In this document: in pieces, positions 1 through 7,135 of the stretch
How positions within the stretch are numbered: the first letter of the stretch is position 1
Layout of the letters: each line of letters opens with the position of its first letter
Origin: Chloroflexota bacterium
GTDB lineage: Bacteria; Chloroflexota; Anaerolineae; Anaerolineales; UBA4823
Direction: 5' to 3'
NCBI GenBank assembly: GCA_023395675.1
Contig: JAEWYL010000351.1
Location: 1-20,796 of the forward strand
Length of the DNA stretch: 20,796 nt
The notes under the pieces: model-generated
What the model saw: the letters and a program-made list of their open reading frames with translations, nothing else
Database searches by the model: none
Told to the model about the DNA's origin: nothing
Translations under genes and position numbers: made by a program

Positions 1-158
1 ACACCAACACCGAAGCGGCCTACAACCGCATCATGAACGCCAACATGGCCGAAGAGCAGGTGAACGCCAGCAAGTACCAGATCCTGCAGCAGACTTCCAC
101 CACCATGCTGGCCCAGGCCAACACGGCTCCGCAGTTCCTGCTCTCCCTCTTCCGCTAA
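1..158 (+). CDS. fliC: Flagellin, C-terminal end (5' truncated by window edge)
   Basis: The frame is open from the left edge (first whole codon at 3) and stops with TAA at 156-158, giving about 51 visible residues. The tail contains the flagellin signature EEQVNASKYQILQQTS, then MLAQANTAPQ and LLSLFR, which forms the C-terminal D0 helix that packs the filament core and is needed for polymerisation. Nothing of the N-terminal or central domains is visible, so overall size and glycosylation or variable-domain type cannot be judged. It is followed by two terminators and then fliD, so it is probably transcribed separately from the genes downstream. The product is exported by the flagellar type III system with FliS as its expected chaperone. 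Confidence 0.95.
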   Translation, partial: TNTEAAYNRIMNANMAEEQVNASKYQILQQTSTTMLAQANTAPQFLLSLFR

Positions 159-192
159 CCGGGGTTCTTCCCCACCACTCCATGCTCAATCT

Positions 193-223
193 TTGGCCGC
201 CCCTCCGGGCGGCCAATTTCTTT
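193..223 (+). terminator. Rho-independent terminator after flagellin
   Basis: A perfect 10-bp stem (TTGGCCGCCC, 193-202, with GGGCGGCCAA, 207-216) with a 4-nt loop is followed by a T-rich tract TTTCTTT at 217-223. It lies 35 nt after the flagellin stop codon and is a textbook intrinsic terminator. Confidence 0.9.
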
Positions 224-250
224 AATAATCAAATAGCCCCGGTTTTTTTC

Positions 251-311
251 GAATATGGGGATGGACAGCTTCGCAGCCAATCTCCATATTCCTGTTTTTT
301 ACGCGTTTTTT
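251..311 (+). terminator. Second, tandem terminator between flagellin and fliD
   Basis: A 12-bp stem (GAATATGGGGAT, 251-262, with ATCTCCATATTC, 280-291, one G-U wobble) encloses a 17-nt loop. It is followed by two runs of six T (295-300 and 306-311). With the hairpin at 193-216 it makes a double terminator just upstream of the fliD promoter, insulating fliD from strong flagellin transcription. Confidence 0.75.
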
Positions 312-323
312 ACGCCGCGACGG

Positions 324-350
324 TTAAGCAGGCCTGGTTTTTGACGATAA
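324..350 (+). promoter_or_regulatory. Sigma28-like (FliA/SigD) promoter for fliD-flaG
   Basis: The -10-like element GACGATAA (343-350) matches the sigma28 consensus GCCGATAA at 7 of 8 positions. The -35-like element TTAAGCAG (324-331) begins 19 nt earlier and matches TAAAGTTT at 4 of 8, mainly its TAAAG half. The 11-nt spacer between the two 8-mers is that of the consensus and of the two other candidates in this window. The start site would be near 357, leaving a leader of about 34 nt before the fliD ATG. Confidence 0.6.
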
Positions 351-390
351 CGAGCACAGAACCTGTTGTGCGGACCTTCGGAGAGAGAAA

Positions 391-2052
391 ATGACCACTA
401 TCGGCAACCTGGACGGTTATTTCATCAGCCTGATCAACAACCTCATGCAGCTCGAGCGGCAGCCGGTCGAGCGGTTGAGAAAAGAACGCGACACGGTTGA
501 CCAGACTCGGGCCGCTTATAACGATGTCAGCTCGAAGCTAAACGACCTGCAGGACAAAGTTCAGGCCCTGATCTCTTCGGAGGCATTTTACGATCTGTCC
601 ACCAGCCGTTCCACCTCGGTCATTAACCGGCCGGCGGAGAGCACCATTCTTTCGGCCACAGCCAGCTCCAGCGCCGTCCCGGGCCAGTACGACGTGTCGG
701 TCACCCGCCTGGCCAGGGCTGAACGCCGGGCCTCAACCGCCCAGAGCAGCATCGACGCCGCCCTGGGGATGGCCGGGACCTTCTGGCTGGGCGGGCACGG
801 AACCGCAGCGGTGAGCGGCGGCAGCGCGAATGTGGCTGCAGGCGGAACTGCAGCGGTGGGCGCCGGGCTGCGGGAGCTGGGTGCGGGTGATTATAAGGTG
901 GAGATACGCTCTTACGAAGGGAAGCTCCAGTTCCGGCTGAAGGACTCCGGCGGGAATGCCGTGGCTGTGGATAACAAAACCACAGACGACGACAGCCTGA
1001 CGAGCGGCTGGCAGGACCTGGCCCCCGGTGAGAGCTTCGATACGCGGCGCGGCTTCACCCTCGCTTTCGGCGAGACTCCTGTCCCCGGCGAGACCACCAT
1101 TACATACCAGGCCGCCGGCGTCCAGGTCGAAATTAAGCCGGAGGACACCCTGATCGGGATCGCGAAGAAGCTCAACGCGGCGGTCCAGCCCGAGGGCCGC
1201 GAGCTGAAGGCCAGCGTGGTCGGCAAGCAGCTCGTGCTCACCGCCGGCCGCACCGGCACGCTGAACACCCTGGAATTCTACAGCGAAAATTTGGAAGCCC
1301 TGGGTGATTTCGAGACGATCCAGACGGCCCAGGATGCGGAGTTTTCAGTGAACGGCATTCAATTCACCGGACGGCAGAGCAACACGAACCTGACCGACGT
1401 GATCCACGGCATTACGCTCAATCTGGCGGAAGATGCCGAGGGCAAGCAGGCCTCCCTGGTGGTAAATGAAGACTTCGACGCCGCCAAAAAGGCAGTGGAG
1501 GCCTTTGTCGATAAGTTCAACGAGATCAACACTTACCTGGCGCTGAAAACCAGCGTCGAGAAAGTGGGCGAGCGCGAATACCAGCGCGGTATCCTGGCTG
1601 ATGAATCCATTTTCTCCGATCTGCGCATCGGCATGCTGGATGTCTTTTCCAGGAACGCCCCGGTGTCCGGGCGCTACAAGAGCCTGCGCGACCTGGGGCT
1701 GGAGCTGGGCGACGACCTCTCCATCAGCTTCAGCGATACTTCCAAGTTCGAGAACGCCCTCAAAGACAACCGCCAGGATGTGGTCGCCCTGCTGGACAGG
1801 GTGATGCGGGACTTCGACTCGCAGCTGGCTCGCTTTACCGGCGACAGCGGCTACCTGGACGGCGCCATCGACTCTTACGTGGACCGCCTGTCGGAAATTG
1901 ATGGCGAGATCAAAGACCTGGATGCACGGCTGGTCGAGAGAGAGCAGTACTACGTCAACCAGTATTCGCAGCTGCAGGTCCAGCTGCTCAGCATGACTTA
2001 TTCACAGCAGATGTGGTCCGGTATTTACAACAGCCTCAACCGCGCTATGTAG
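391..2052 (+). CDS. fliD: Flagellar filament cap / hook-associated protein 2 (FliD)
   Basis: This 553-aa protein forms the cap at the filament tip that inserts and folds exported flagellin subunits. The N-terminal FliD domain is visible at about residues 5-110 (LDGYFISLINNLMQLERQP, then YDVSVTRLARAERR). The C-terminal half carries the family hallmark FSVNGIQFTGRQSNTNLTDV followed by ITLNLAEDAEG, and a long terminal coiled-coil region (DSYVDRLSEIDGEIKDLDARL ... YVNQYSQLQVQLLSMTYSQQ). A Gly/Ala-rich insert lies near residues 125-165. Length is at the upper end of the usual range. The ATG at 391 is preceded by a GGAGAG-like ribosome site. It stands alone behind a sigma28-like promoter, as expected for a late flagellar gene, with flaG 243 nt downstream. 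Confidence 0.95.
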   Translation: MTTIGNLDGYFISLINNLMQLERQPVERLRKERDTVDQTRAAYNDVSSKLNDLQDKVQALISSEAFYDLSTSRSTSVINRPAESTILSATASSSAVPGQYDVSVTRLARAERRASTAQSSIDAALGMAGTFWLGGHGTAAVSGGSANVAAGGTAAVGAGLRELGAGDYKVEIRSYEGKLQFRLKDSGGNAVAVDNKTTDDDSLTSGWQDLAPGESFDTRRGFTLAFGETPVPGETTITYQAAGVQVEIKPEDTLIGIAKKLNAAVQPEGRELKASVVGKQLVLTAGRTGTLNTLEFYSENLEALGDFETIQTAQDAEFSVNGIQFTGRQSNTNLTDVIHGITLNLAEDAEGKQASLVVNEDFDAAKKAVEAFVDKFNEINTYLALKTSVEKVGEREYQRGILADESIFSDLRIGMLDVFSRNAPVSGRYKSLRDLGLELGDDLSISFSDTSKFENALKDNRQDVVALLDRVMRDFDSQLARFTGDSGYLDGAIDSYVDRLSEIDGEIKDLDARLVEREQYYVNQYSQLQVQLLSMTYSQQMWSGIYNSLNRAM

Positions 2053-2254
2053 ACCCGGATACGAGAGCAAAACCAGGCGGACCCGGCACCCATGCAGGAA
2101 ACGGCGCAACCGCCTCGCATAAAGAGCAGGAGCTACGTAGTTCAGGGATGAGTGTGAGGGTTTTTGTGCGGGCGCAGCCCCGGAAAACACTCACCTCCCT
2201 CTAACTGCAAAAGTGCTGAAGAGAATCAAGAGAGCATTGCGAACACCTTGAGTT

Positions 2255-2274
2255 CTCGGGCAAGGAGGCCCGAG
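2255..2274 (+). promoter_or_regulatory. Stem-loop with Shine-Dalgarno-like loop ahead of flaG
   Basis: A perfect 7-bp stem (CTCGGGC, 2255-2261, with GCCCGAG, 2268-2274) presents AAGGAG in its 6-nt loop, immediately upstream of two in-frame ATGs (2281 and 2296). The loop motif could attract a ribosome or compete with the better-placed GGAGGG at 2283-2288. Regulatory function is inferred only from position. Confidence 0.35.
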
Positions 2275-2295
2275 CTCTGAATGGAGGGAACCAAA

Positions 2296-2637
2296 ATGGA
2301 TACGGTAGTACATTCCATCTCCGGAATTGATCTGCACAAGACAGATCCCTTCCAGACGGCCCGGCCCGCTCCCGAAATTCAGGGACCGGCGCTCCAACAG
2401 GCCGCTGCCGCCAGGGCTTCCGCTGCACCGGAAGCAGCCCCGGAAACGAAAACCGAGGACACACCCAGGCAGCCGGCGACCCACCCCGATATCAGCTTAC
2501 GTTTCCAGGTGGATGAGGAAACCCAGGACGTCACCCTGCTGATCCTGGATAAGAACACACGCGAGGTCATCCGCTCGATCCCGCCCGATGAGATGAACAA
2601 AATCGGCCCGGGCGAGCTGCTGGAGCTCTTTACCTGA
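2296..2637 (+). CDS. flaG: FlaG family flagellar protein
   Basis: This small protein of 113 residues has a disordered Pro/Ala/Glu-rich N-terminal half and a conserved FlaG domain at the C-terminus (DISLRFQVDEETQDVTLLIL, then DKNTREVIRSIPPDEM and ELLELF). FlaG proteins are thought to influence filament length or flagellin assembly; the mechanism is poorly defined. The ATG at 2296 is preferred because GGAGGG (2283-2288) sits 7 nt upstream. An in-frame ATG at 2281 would add five residues and relies on the hairpin-looped AAGGAG. It follows fliD and no separate sigma28-like promoter is visible, so it probably shares the fliD transcript despite the 243-nt gap. Confidence 0.88.
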   Translation: MDTVVHSISGIDLHKTDPFQTARPAPEIQGPALQQAAAARASAAPEAAPETKTEDTPRQPATHPDISLRFQVDEETQDVTLLILDKNTREVIRSIPPDEMNKIGPGELLELFT

Positions 2638-2674
2638 GCGCTCGCTTTCGAGTACGGCCTCCGGTCACAGCAGG

Positions 2675-2758
2675 CTGCGTGCGGCGTCCTCCGTCGCCGC
2701 ACGCAGTCTGCAGGCCGTGTAAACGCAGGCGTCCAGCCGCTGGTTTTATGGATTTTTT
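2675..2758 (+). terminator. Stem-loop and T-rich tract after flaG (possible terminator)
   Basis: A perfect 12-bp stem (CTGCGTGCGGCG, 2675-2686, with CGCCGCACGCAG, 2695-2706; 8-nt loop) can be extended by an outer ACGGCCT/AGGCCGT pairing around 2654-2718. No T-run follows directly, but a small CCAG/CTGG hairpin (2733-2743) runs into TTTT and then TTTTTT (2753-2758). It sits between flaG and the fliS promoter, so it probably ends the fliD-flaG unit, though less canonically than the other terminators here. Together with the promoter and leader that follow, it accounts for the 315 nt without a gene at 2638-2952. Confidence 0.5.
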
Positions 2759-2772
2759 ACGTCTTCGAGCGC

Positions 2773-2799
2773 TTCAGTTTCACCGGACAGTTCCGATAA
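2773..2799 (+). promoter_or_regulatory. Sigma28-like promoter for fliS
   Basis: TTCAGTTT (2773-2780) matches the sigma28 -35 element TAAAGTTT at 6 of 8 positions and TCCGATAA (2792-2799) matches GCCGATAA at 7 of 8, with the consensus 11-nt spacer. It lies just after the T-rich tract ending the upstream unit. The expected start site is near 2806, giving an unusually long leader of about 147 nt before fliS. Confidence 0.7.
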
Positions 2800-2805
2800 C
2801 AGGGT

Positions 2806-2952
2806 AGAAACAGCAAGAACCTATCCAAACCAATAAATTGTTCTGGTGGTGGGCAGGATAGCGGAGCCGCCCAGGACAGCAGCAAGACCAGAATTCGGAT
2901 AGTTACAAATTGCACTGGAAACCGGTGAAAAGCGGAAGACAAGGAGAGAAGG
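2806..2952 (+). promoter_or_regulatory. Long, possibly structured 5' leader of fliS
   Basis: Between the predicted sigma28 start (near 2806) and the fliS ATG are about 147 nt with no open frame of note. TTCTGGT (2841-2847) pairs perfectly with ACCAGAA (2887-2893), closing a 53-nt stem-loop with GC-rich inner segments. The ribosome site AAGGAG (2941-2946) lies outside it. A regulatory role is speculative. Confidence 0.3.
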
Positions 2953-3327
2953 ATGATCCACAAAGCTTATGGAACGCAAGAGTATCGTAATCAGGATGTG
3001 ATGGGCGCCAGCCCGATCCATCTCGTTGTGATGGCCTACGATGTTGCCATCAACGCCTGCGAGCAGCAAGATTTCAGCAAGGCCATCAAGGCCATCAGCC
3101 TGCTCCGGGACGCCCTGAACTTCGATTATCCAGAAGCAGCCGTAGGTCTCTTTCGCCTGTATAACTGGTGCCTGGACTGCATCCGCGAGGGTGAATACCC
3201 GCAGGCGCTGCATACGCTCCGGGAGCTGCGCGAGGCCTGGTATACGGTTGAAAAACGCCTCTCCCCCGCCCCGGTGCAGGTCGCCCCTGCATACAACAGC
3301 ATGCCCGCCATGGCTCGGGCCGCTTGA
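2953..3327 (+). CDS. fliS: Flagellin export chaperone FliS
   Basis: At 124 residues it has the FliS family length and start: MIHKAYGTQEYRNQDVMGAS followed by PIHLVVMAYDVAINACEQQD, the typical helical bundle that binds the disordered C-terminal D0 segment of flagellin in the cytoplasm, prevents premature polymerisation and docks it to the export gate. The region about residues 30-110 is helical throughout. The last 20 residues (PAPVQVAPAYNS...) form a Pro/Ala-rich tail. AAGGAG lies 6 nt before the ATG. It has its own sigma28-like promoter and is followed by a strong terminator, so it appears to be a single-gene unit. Confidence 0.93.
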   Translation: MIHKAYGTQEYRNQDVMGASPIHLVVMAYDVAINACEQQDFSKAIKAISLLRDALNFDYPEAAVGLFRLYNWCLDCIREGEYPQALHTLRELREAWYTVEKRLSPAPVQVAPAYNSMPAMARAA

Positions 3328-3393
3328 GGGACACGCACAGACTTTTCACCTGAGGTAAGCGGCGAAGCCGCTCACAGCTAAATAACCCCTCAC

Positions 3394-3446
3394 AAAGGGA
3401 TGACCAGGCCGGAACAAGCTCCCGCCTGGTGATCCCTTTTCGTCTT
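3394..3446 (+). terminator. Strong Rho-independent terminator after fliS
   Basis: A 16-nt stem with one G-G mismatch (AAAGGGATGACCAGGC, 3394-3409, with GCCTGGTGATCCCTTT, 3424-3439; 14-nt loop) is followed by TTTTCGTCTT (3437-3446). A smaller perfect hairpin AGCGGC-GAA-GCCGCT lies just upstream (3358-3372). Together they separate the late filament genes from the flgC operon. Confidence 0.9.
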
Positions 3447-3587
3447 AACCCAACCTTCACGCATTTTTTATTCTCCCTTCACTCCAGGTTTACAGACCCC
3501 ATACGGCGAATCTGCTAGGATTCAAGGAAGAAACGGGCGGCGAATCGAAACGCCGCGCACTTGATGACTCAAGCAGAGGTGTACAGC

Positions 3588-4043
3588 ATGAGCTTCTGGG
3601 ACACTTTACGGATCGGTTCTTCCGCACTATCGGCCCAACGCCTGCGGCTGGACCTGATCGCGAACAATATCGCCAACGCTGAGACCACCCGCACCGAGGC
3701 AGGCGGCCCCTACCAGCGCCAGGATGTGGTTTTCTCGGAGCAGTCGGACAACTCCTTCCTGCCGCATTTCATCCAGGCCCGCCGGAATTCGGGCGAGGCC
3801 CCCGGCACGGGCAGCTCTGGGGTGAACGTTGCCGCGATCGTGACGGACCCGGAACCGGGCCCGCAGATTTACGACCCTTCCCATCCAGACGCAGACGAGA
3901 ACGGGTACGTCACCTATCCGAACGTCAACCTGGTGGTTGAGATGACCAATATGCTCTCCGCCACCCGTTCGTATGAAGCCAACCTGAGCGTGATCGAAGC
4001 TGCGAAGCGCATGGCGCTCAAAGCGCTCGAGATCGGCCGCTAG
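3588..4043 (+). CDS. flgC: Flagellar basal-body rod protein FlgC
   Basis: This proximal rod subunit of 151 residues has the rod-family N-terminal signature (SSALSAQRLRLDLIANNIAN, with AETT following) and a C-terminal helix (NVNLVVEMTNMLSATRSYEA, then AAKRMALKALEIGR) that pair to form the D0 core. Start choice: the ATG at 3588 has AGAGGTG 7 nt upstream and gives the usual MSFWDTLRI beginning; the earlier in-frame TTG/ATG at 3561/3564 lacks a good ribosome site. It is the first gene of the basal-body operon and is followed after 28 nt by fliE. Its usual partner flgB is not adjacent but at 10647. No clear sigma28-like promoter was seen in the 260 nt upstream. Confidence 0.95.
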   Translation: MSFWDTLRIGSSALSAQRLRLDLIANNIANAETTRTEAGGPYQRQDVVFSEQSDNSFLPHFIQARRNSGEAPGTGSSGVNVAAIVTDPEPGPQIYDPSHPDADENGYVTYPNVNLVVEMTNMLSATRSYEANLSVIEAAKRMALKALEIGR

Positions 4044-4071
4044 TCCACTGCAAGGATAGAAAGAAGCGAAA

Positions 4072-4371
4072 ATGGAAATTTCCGATCTTCAACCTTCCTC
4101 CTCCCTGAGCATCGGCAAGCTGGGCGGCCGGACTCAAGTGGAAAGCCCTACCCGGCAGATCGGGCAGACCTTCGCCCAGGCGCTGGACGGGCTGAGCCAA
4201 TCGCAAAATGAGAGCGACAGCCTGATCCAGCAGCTGGCCGCCGGCGAAAATGTGGACCTGCACCAGGTCATGATCGCGGCCGAGGAGACGGACATCAACT
4301 TTCGCGTCGCCATGGCAATCCGGGACCGGTTGGTCGAAGCCTACCGGGAGATTAACCGGATGGCGGTATAG
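4072..4371 (+). CDS. fliE: Flagellar hook-basal body complex protein FliE
   Basis: This 99-residue protein is the MS-ring/rod junction subunit, the first rod component exported, connecting FliF to the rod. The family pattern is clear in the C-terminal two thirds: FAQALDGLSQSQNESDSLIQ, then LAAGENVDLHQVMIAAEETD and INFRVAMAIRDRLVEAYREI with NRMAV at the end. Length is typical (about 100). It lies 28 nt after flgC and 42 nt before fliF, in the usual order flgC-fliE-fliF. Confidence 0.95.
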   Translation: MEISDLQPSSSLSIGKLGGRTQVESPTRQIGQTFAQALDGLSQSQNESDSLIQQLAAGENVDLHQVMIAAEETDINFRVAMAIRDRLVEAYREINRMAV

Positions 4372-4413
4372 CAGGCGCGGCGGGTTCATTTATTGAGACA
4401 GTAGAACGGTATT

Positions 4414-6129
4414 ATGAATAAACTTCGTGAACAGCTTTCGAAATTCTGGGGTAGCCAGAGCCTGGGCCAGCGCATCGTCCTGATTGTCCTGGTGGGGACG
4501 GGCGTGGTCTTAATTCCGCTTTTCCTGGTGTGGGCCAGCACGCCGACTTATGCGGTGGCTTTCAGCGGGTTGAGTGAAGCGGACGCGGGTTTAATCGTCG
4601 AAAAGCTGAACGAAGGCGGCATTAATTACCAGCTGCGCAGCAGCGGTACGATCCTGGTGCAGTCGGATCAGGTGTACGATGTGCGCCTGCAGATGGCGCG
4701 CGAGGGCCTGCCCGAGGGCGGGACGGTCGGTTTTGAGCTCTTTAACGGCAATACACTGGGGATGACCGAGTTTACCCAGCGCGTCAACTACCAGCAGGCG
4801 CTGGAGGGGGAGCTCGAGCGCACCATAGGCAGCCTGGAAGCGGTGGATGTGGTGCGGGTGCACGTGGTGACGCCGGAAAAATCCCTGCTCTCCAGCGATC
4901 AGGCGCCCACCACTGCCTCCATCACCATCAAGCAGAAGGCAGGCGGCCGCCTGGACATGGCCCAGGTGCGCTCCATTACCCACCTGGTCGCCAGCAGTGT
5001 AGAGGGGCTGGACCCCGAAAATGTGGTGGTGGTGGACGTGAACGGCACCCTGCTGGCAAGCGGCGAGCAGAACCAGGAGGGCGCTTCCCTGGCCCAGAGC
5101 GATACCCGCCGCAGTGCGGAGGTCCAGGCTGCAGACGAGCTGAAAGGGCGGGTGCAGGACCTGCTCGACCAGGCCCTGGGTCCGAACAAATCCGTGGTGC
5201 AGGCCAGCGTCATTCTGGATTGGACCGAGCGCGAGACCACGACCCAGTCCTTCCAGCCCAACCCGGAAGCCGTGCGCAGCTCTACCGAGGTCACCGAGAC
5301 CTACACCACCACCAACGGCACCATCGCCGGCATCCCGGGAGCCACCACCAACCTGCCGCCGGCAGGCGAGGGGATCACCGGATCAGACGGGACCACGGCT
5401 TACAACCGGTCGGAGAAGACCACCAACTACGAGATGACCCAGGTGGAATCGCGAGAGGTGCTGGCCCCGGGAAAGGTCGAGCGCATCTCGGTCTCTGTCC
5501 TGGTGGACGGCGTGACCGACCCGGCGAAGCTGGCCTCGCTGAAGGCTGTGATCAACGCCGCAGCCGGGATCGACGAAACCCGGGGAGATATCCTGGCGGT
5601 GGAATCCCTGGCCTTCGACCGCTCCTATTACGAAACTCAGGCGGCAGATCTGGATGCGCAGGACGAGCAGAACATGTACTTCCGCATCGGGGAGGCCGTG
5701 GCTGCCGGACTGCTCCTGCTGCTTTTGCTCTGGTACGTGCAGCGCCTGTTGAAGAATCTGCGCCTGGCTTCGGCGAAGGATTGGGCGCCGGTTCTGAAGC
5801 CTGCCCCGGAGATGGCGCTGGCGACCGGCCTTCCGGCAGGCAGGAATGGGGCTCCGCAGCTCAGCACCCCCATGGAGAACGACTCCATTCCTCAAATTGA
5901 ACAAACCCTGGCGAAGGCCATGGCAAACCAGCCGCCCGCTCCCCCGCCGGCTCCCGAGCCCGCCCGCCCGGTTGTGAATTATCAGCTTCCTCAGGTGGAG
6001 CAGACTCCTTTTTCGGAGGAATACAAGCAGCTCCAGGACTATATTGACGAGCTGGCCGATCAGGATGCGACCACCCTGGCTGAAATCGTCCAACTATGGT
6101 TGAGCGAGGATGAGCGCCAAAATGGGTGA
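4414..6129 (+). CDS. fliF: Flagellar MS-ring protein FliF
   Basis: This inner-membrane protein of 571 residues assembles the MS ring that houses the export gate and supports the rod and the FliG rotor. A first membrane helix lies at about residues 20-42 (IVLIVLVGTGVVLIPLFLVW), the YscJ/FliF ring-building domains at about 45-220 (YAVAFSGLSEADAGLIVEKL, EGGTVGFELF, TEFTQRVNYQQALEGELERT), the FliF-specific region to about 400, and a second helix at about 423-447 (EAVAAGLLLLLLLWYVQRLL). A Pro-rich cytoplasmic linker follows. The acidic C-terminus (EEYKQLQDYIDELADQDATT ... QLWLSEDE) is where FliG binds in the family. Its end overlaps the fliG start by 20 nt, suggesting translational coupling of the two interacting partners. 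Confidence 0.97.
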   Translation: MNKLREQLSKFWGSQSLGQRIVLIVLVGTGVVLIPLFLVWASTPTYAVAFSGLSEADAGLIVEKLNEGGINYQLRSSGTILVQSDQVYDVRLQMAREGLPEGGTVGFELFNGNTLGMTEFTQRVNYQQALEGELERTIGSLEAVDVVRVHVVTPEKSLLSSDQAPTTASITIKQKAGGRLDMAQVRSITHLVASSVEGLDPENVVVVDVNGTLLASGEQNQEGASLAQSDTRRSAEVQAADELKGRVQDLLDQALGPNKSVVQASVILDWTERETTTQSFQPNPEAVRSSTEVTETYTTTNGTIAGIPGATTNLPPAGEGITGSDGTTAYNRSEKTTNYEMTQVESREVLAPGKVERISVSVLVDGVTDPAKLASLKAVINAAAGIDETRGDILAVESLAFDRSYYETQAADLDAQDEQNMYFRIGEAVAAGLLLLLLLWYVQRLLKNLRLASAKDWAPVLKPAPEMALATGLPAGRNGAPQLSTPMENDSIPQIEQTLAKAMANQPPAPPPAPEPARPVVNYQLPQVEQTPFSEEYKQLQDYIDELADQDATTLAEIVQLWLSEDERQNG

Positions 6130-7135
6130 TATCAAGCAGACCGGGTTGTACAAGGCGGCTGTCATGCTGCTCTGCCTGGGCGTCGAGCGCTCTTCCGGGG
6201 TGCTGCAGTACCTGGGGGAGAGCGAATTGGAGCGGGTCTTGCTGGCGGTCAGCGAGCTGGGCAGCGTCTCCAACGACGTGCGCGCCGAAGTGCTGGAGGA
6301 GGCCTTTACCCTGGCCAGCGCCCACAACACCATGCTGGCCGGTGGGGTCGAATACTCCCGCCAGCTCCTGGCGCGCACGGTCGGCCCCCGGCGCGGGGCG
6401 GAGATCCTGGAGCGCATCTCGGCCAGCCAGCAGCTCTCTTCCTTCGAGATCCTGCGCAGCGCCGACCCCGAACAGGTCGCCGGGCTGCTGGGCGAGGAAC
6501 ACCCCCAGACGATCGCCCTGGTGCTCTCCTACCTGGAGGCCAAGCTGGCAGCCGATATCCTCACGCATATGCCGGATGATCTGCAGGTGGAGGTGACCCT
6601 GCGCCTGGCGAAGATGGAGAGGGTCTCTCCGCACGTGGTGGACGTGATCGAGCGCGGGCTGAAGCACAAGCTCTCGGGCGTAATCAGCGTGGCCGGTTTC
6701 CGGGAGACGGGTGGGGTGGCCTTCCTGGTCAAAATGCTCAACCAGGTGGACCGCGGTGTGCAGAAGACGATTTTCGACTCCCTGGAACCGATCAGCCCGC
6801 AGCTGGTGGAAGAAATCCGGGCCAATATGTTCACCTTCGACGACCTGGTCAAACTGGATGATCACAGCATCCAGCGAGTCCTGCGCGACGTCAATAAGCA
6901 GGACCTGGCCCTGGCGCTGAAAGGTGCTCCCGAGAAGGTCCGGGAGCAGATTTACCGCAACCTGTCCACCCGCGCCCGCGAGACCCTGCAGGACGAAGTC
7001 GAGATTCTCGGGCCCCAGCTTGCCAAGAACGTGTATGCCGCCCAGCGCCGGATTGTGGATATCGTCCGGGTCCTGGAAGAGAAGGAAGAGATTGTGATTG
7101 CCGGCGGTGGAGCGGACTATGCCATCATCTCCTAG
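6110..7135 (+). CDS. fliG: Flagellar motor switch protein FliG
   Basis: This 341-residue protein is the rotor component that contacts the stator to generate torque and binds FliF and FliM. The N-terminal domain begins TGLYKAAVMLLCLGVERSSG; the middle domain has the signature EEHPQTIALVLSYLEAKLAA (about residues 128-148); the C-terminal torque domain has MFTFDDLVKLDDHSIQRVLR followed by DLALALKG and LSTRARETLQDEVE, with the charged torque-helix residues present. Length matches the family (about 335). It overlaps fliF by 20 nt. The start at 6110 or an in-frame ATG at 6122 (MGDIKQTGLYK) are both plausible; AGGA at 6106-6109 is 12 nt before the latter. The 3' end overlaps fliH by 17 nt. Confidence 0.97.
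   Translation: MSAKMGDIKQTGLYKAAVMLLCLGVERSSGVLQYLGESELERVLLAVSELGSVSNDVRAEVLEEAFTLASAHNTMLAGGVEYSRQLLARTVGPRRGAEILERISASQQLSSFEILRSADPEQVAGLLGEEHPQTIALVLSYLEAKLAADILTHMPDDLQVEVTLRLAKMERVSPHVVDVIERGLKHKLSGVISVAGFRETGGVAFLVKMLNQVDRGVQKTIFDSLEPISPQLVEEIRANMFTFDDLVKLDDHSIQRVLRDVNKQDLALALKGAPEKVREQIYRNLSTRARETLQDEVEILGPQLAKNVYAAQRRIVDIVRVLEEKEEIVIAGGGADYAIIS

Noticed and set aside
182..394. 70-codon + frame between flagellin and fliD
   Set aside because: It runs through two terminators and a promoter, has no ribosome site, and the composition is that of non-coding DNA.
2150..2192. Imperfect hairpin GAGTGT/ACACTC with inner TTTT/AAAA and GGGC/GCCC between fliD and flaG
   Set aside because: The stem is interrupted by a 5-nt bulge and is not followed by a T-run, so it does not qualify as a terminator, and no regulatory link can be supported.
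3480..3530. TTTACA ... TGCTAGGAT as a sigma70-type promoter for the flgC operon
   Set aside because: The spacing of about 21 nt between the two elements is too long and the -10 matches poorly; a promoter must exist in this region but I cannot place it.
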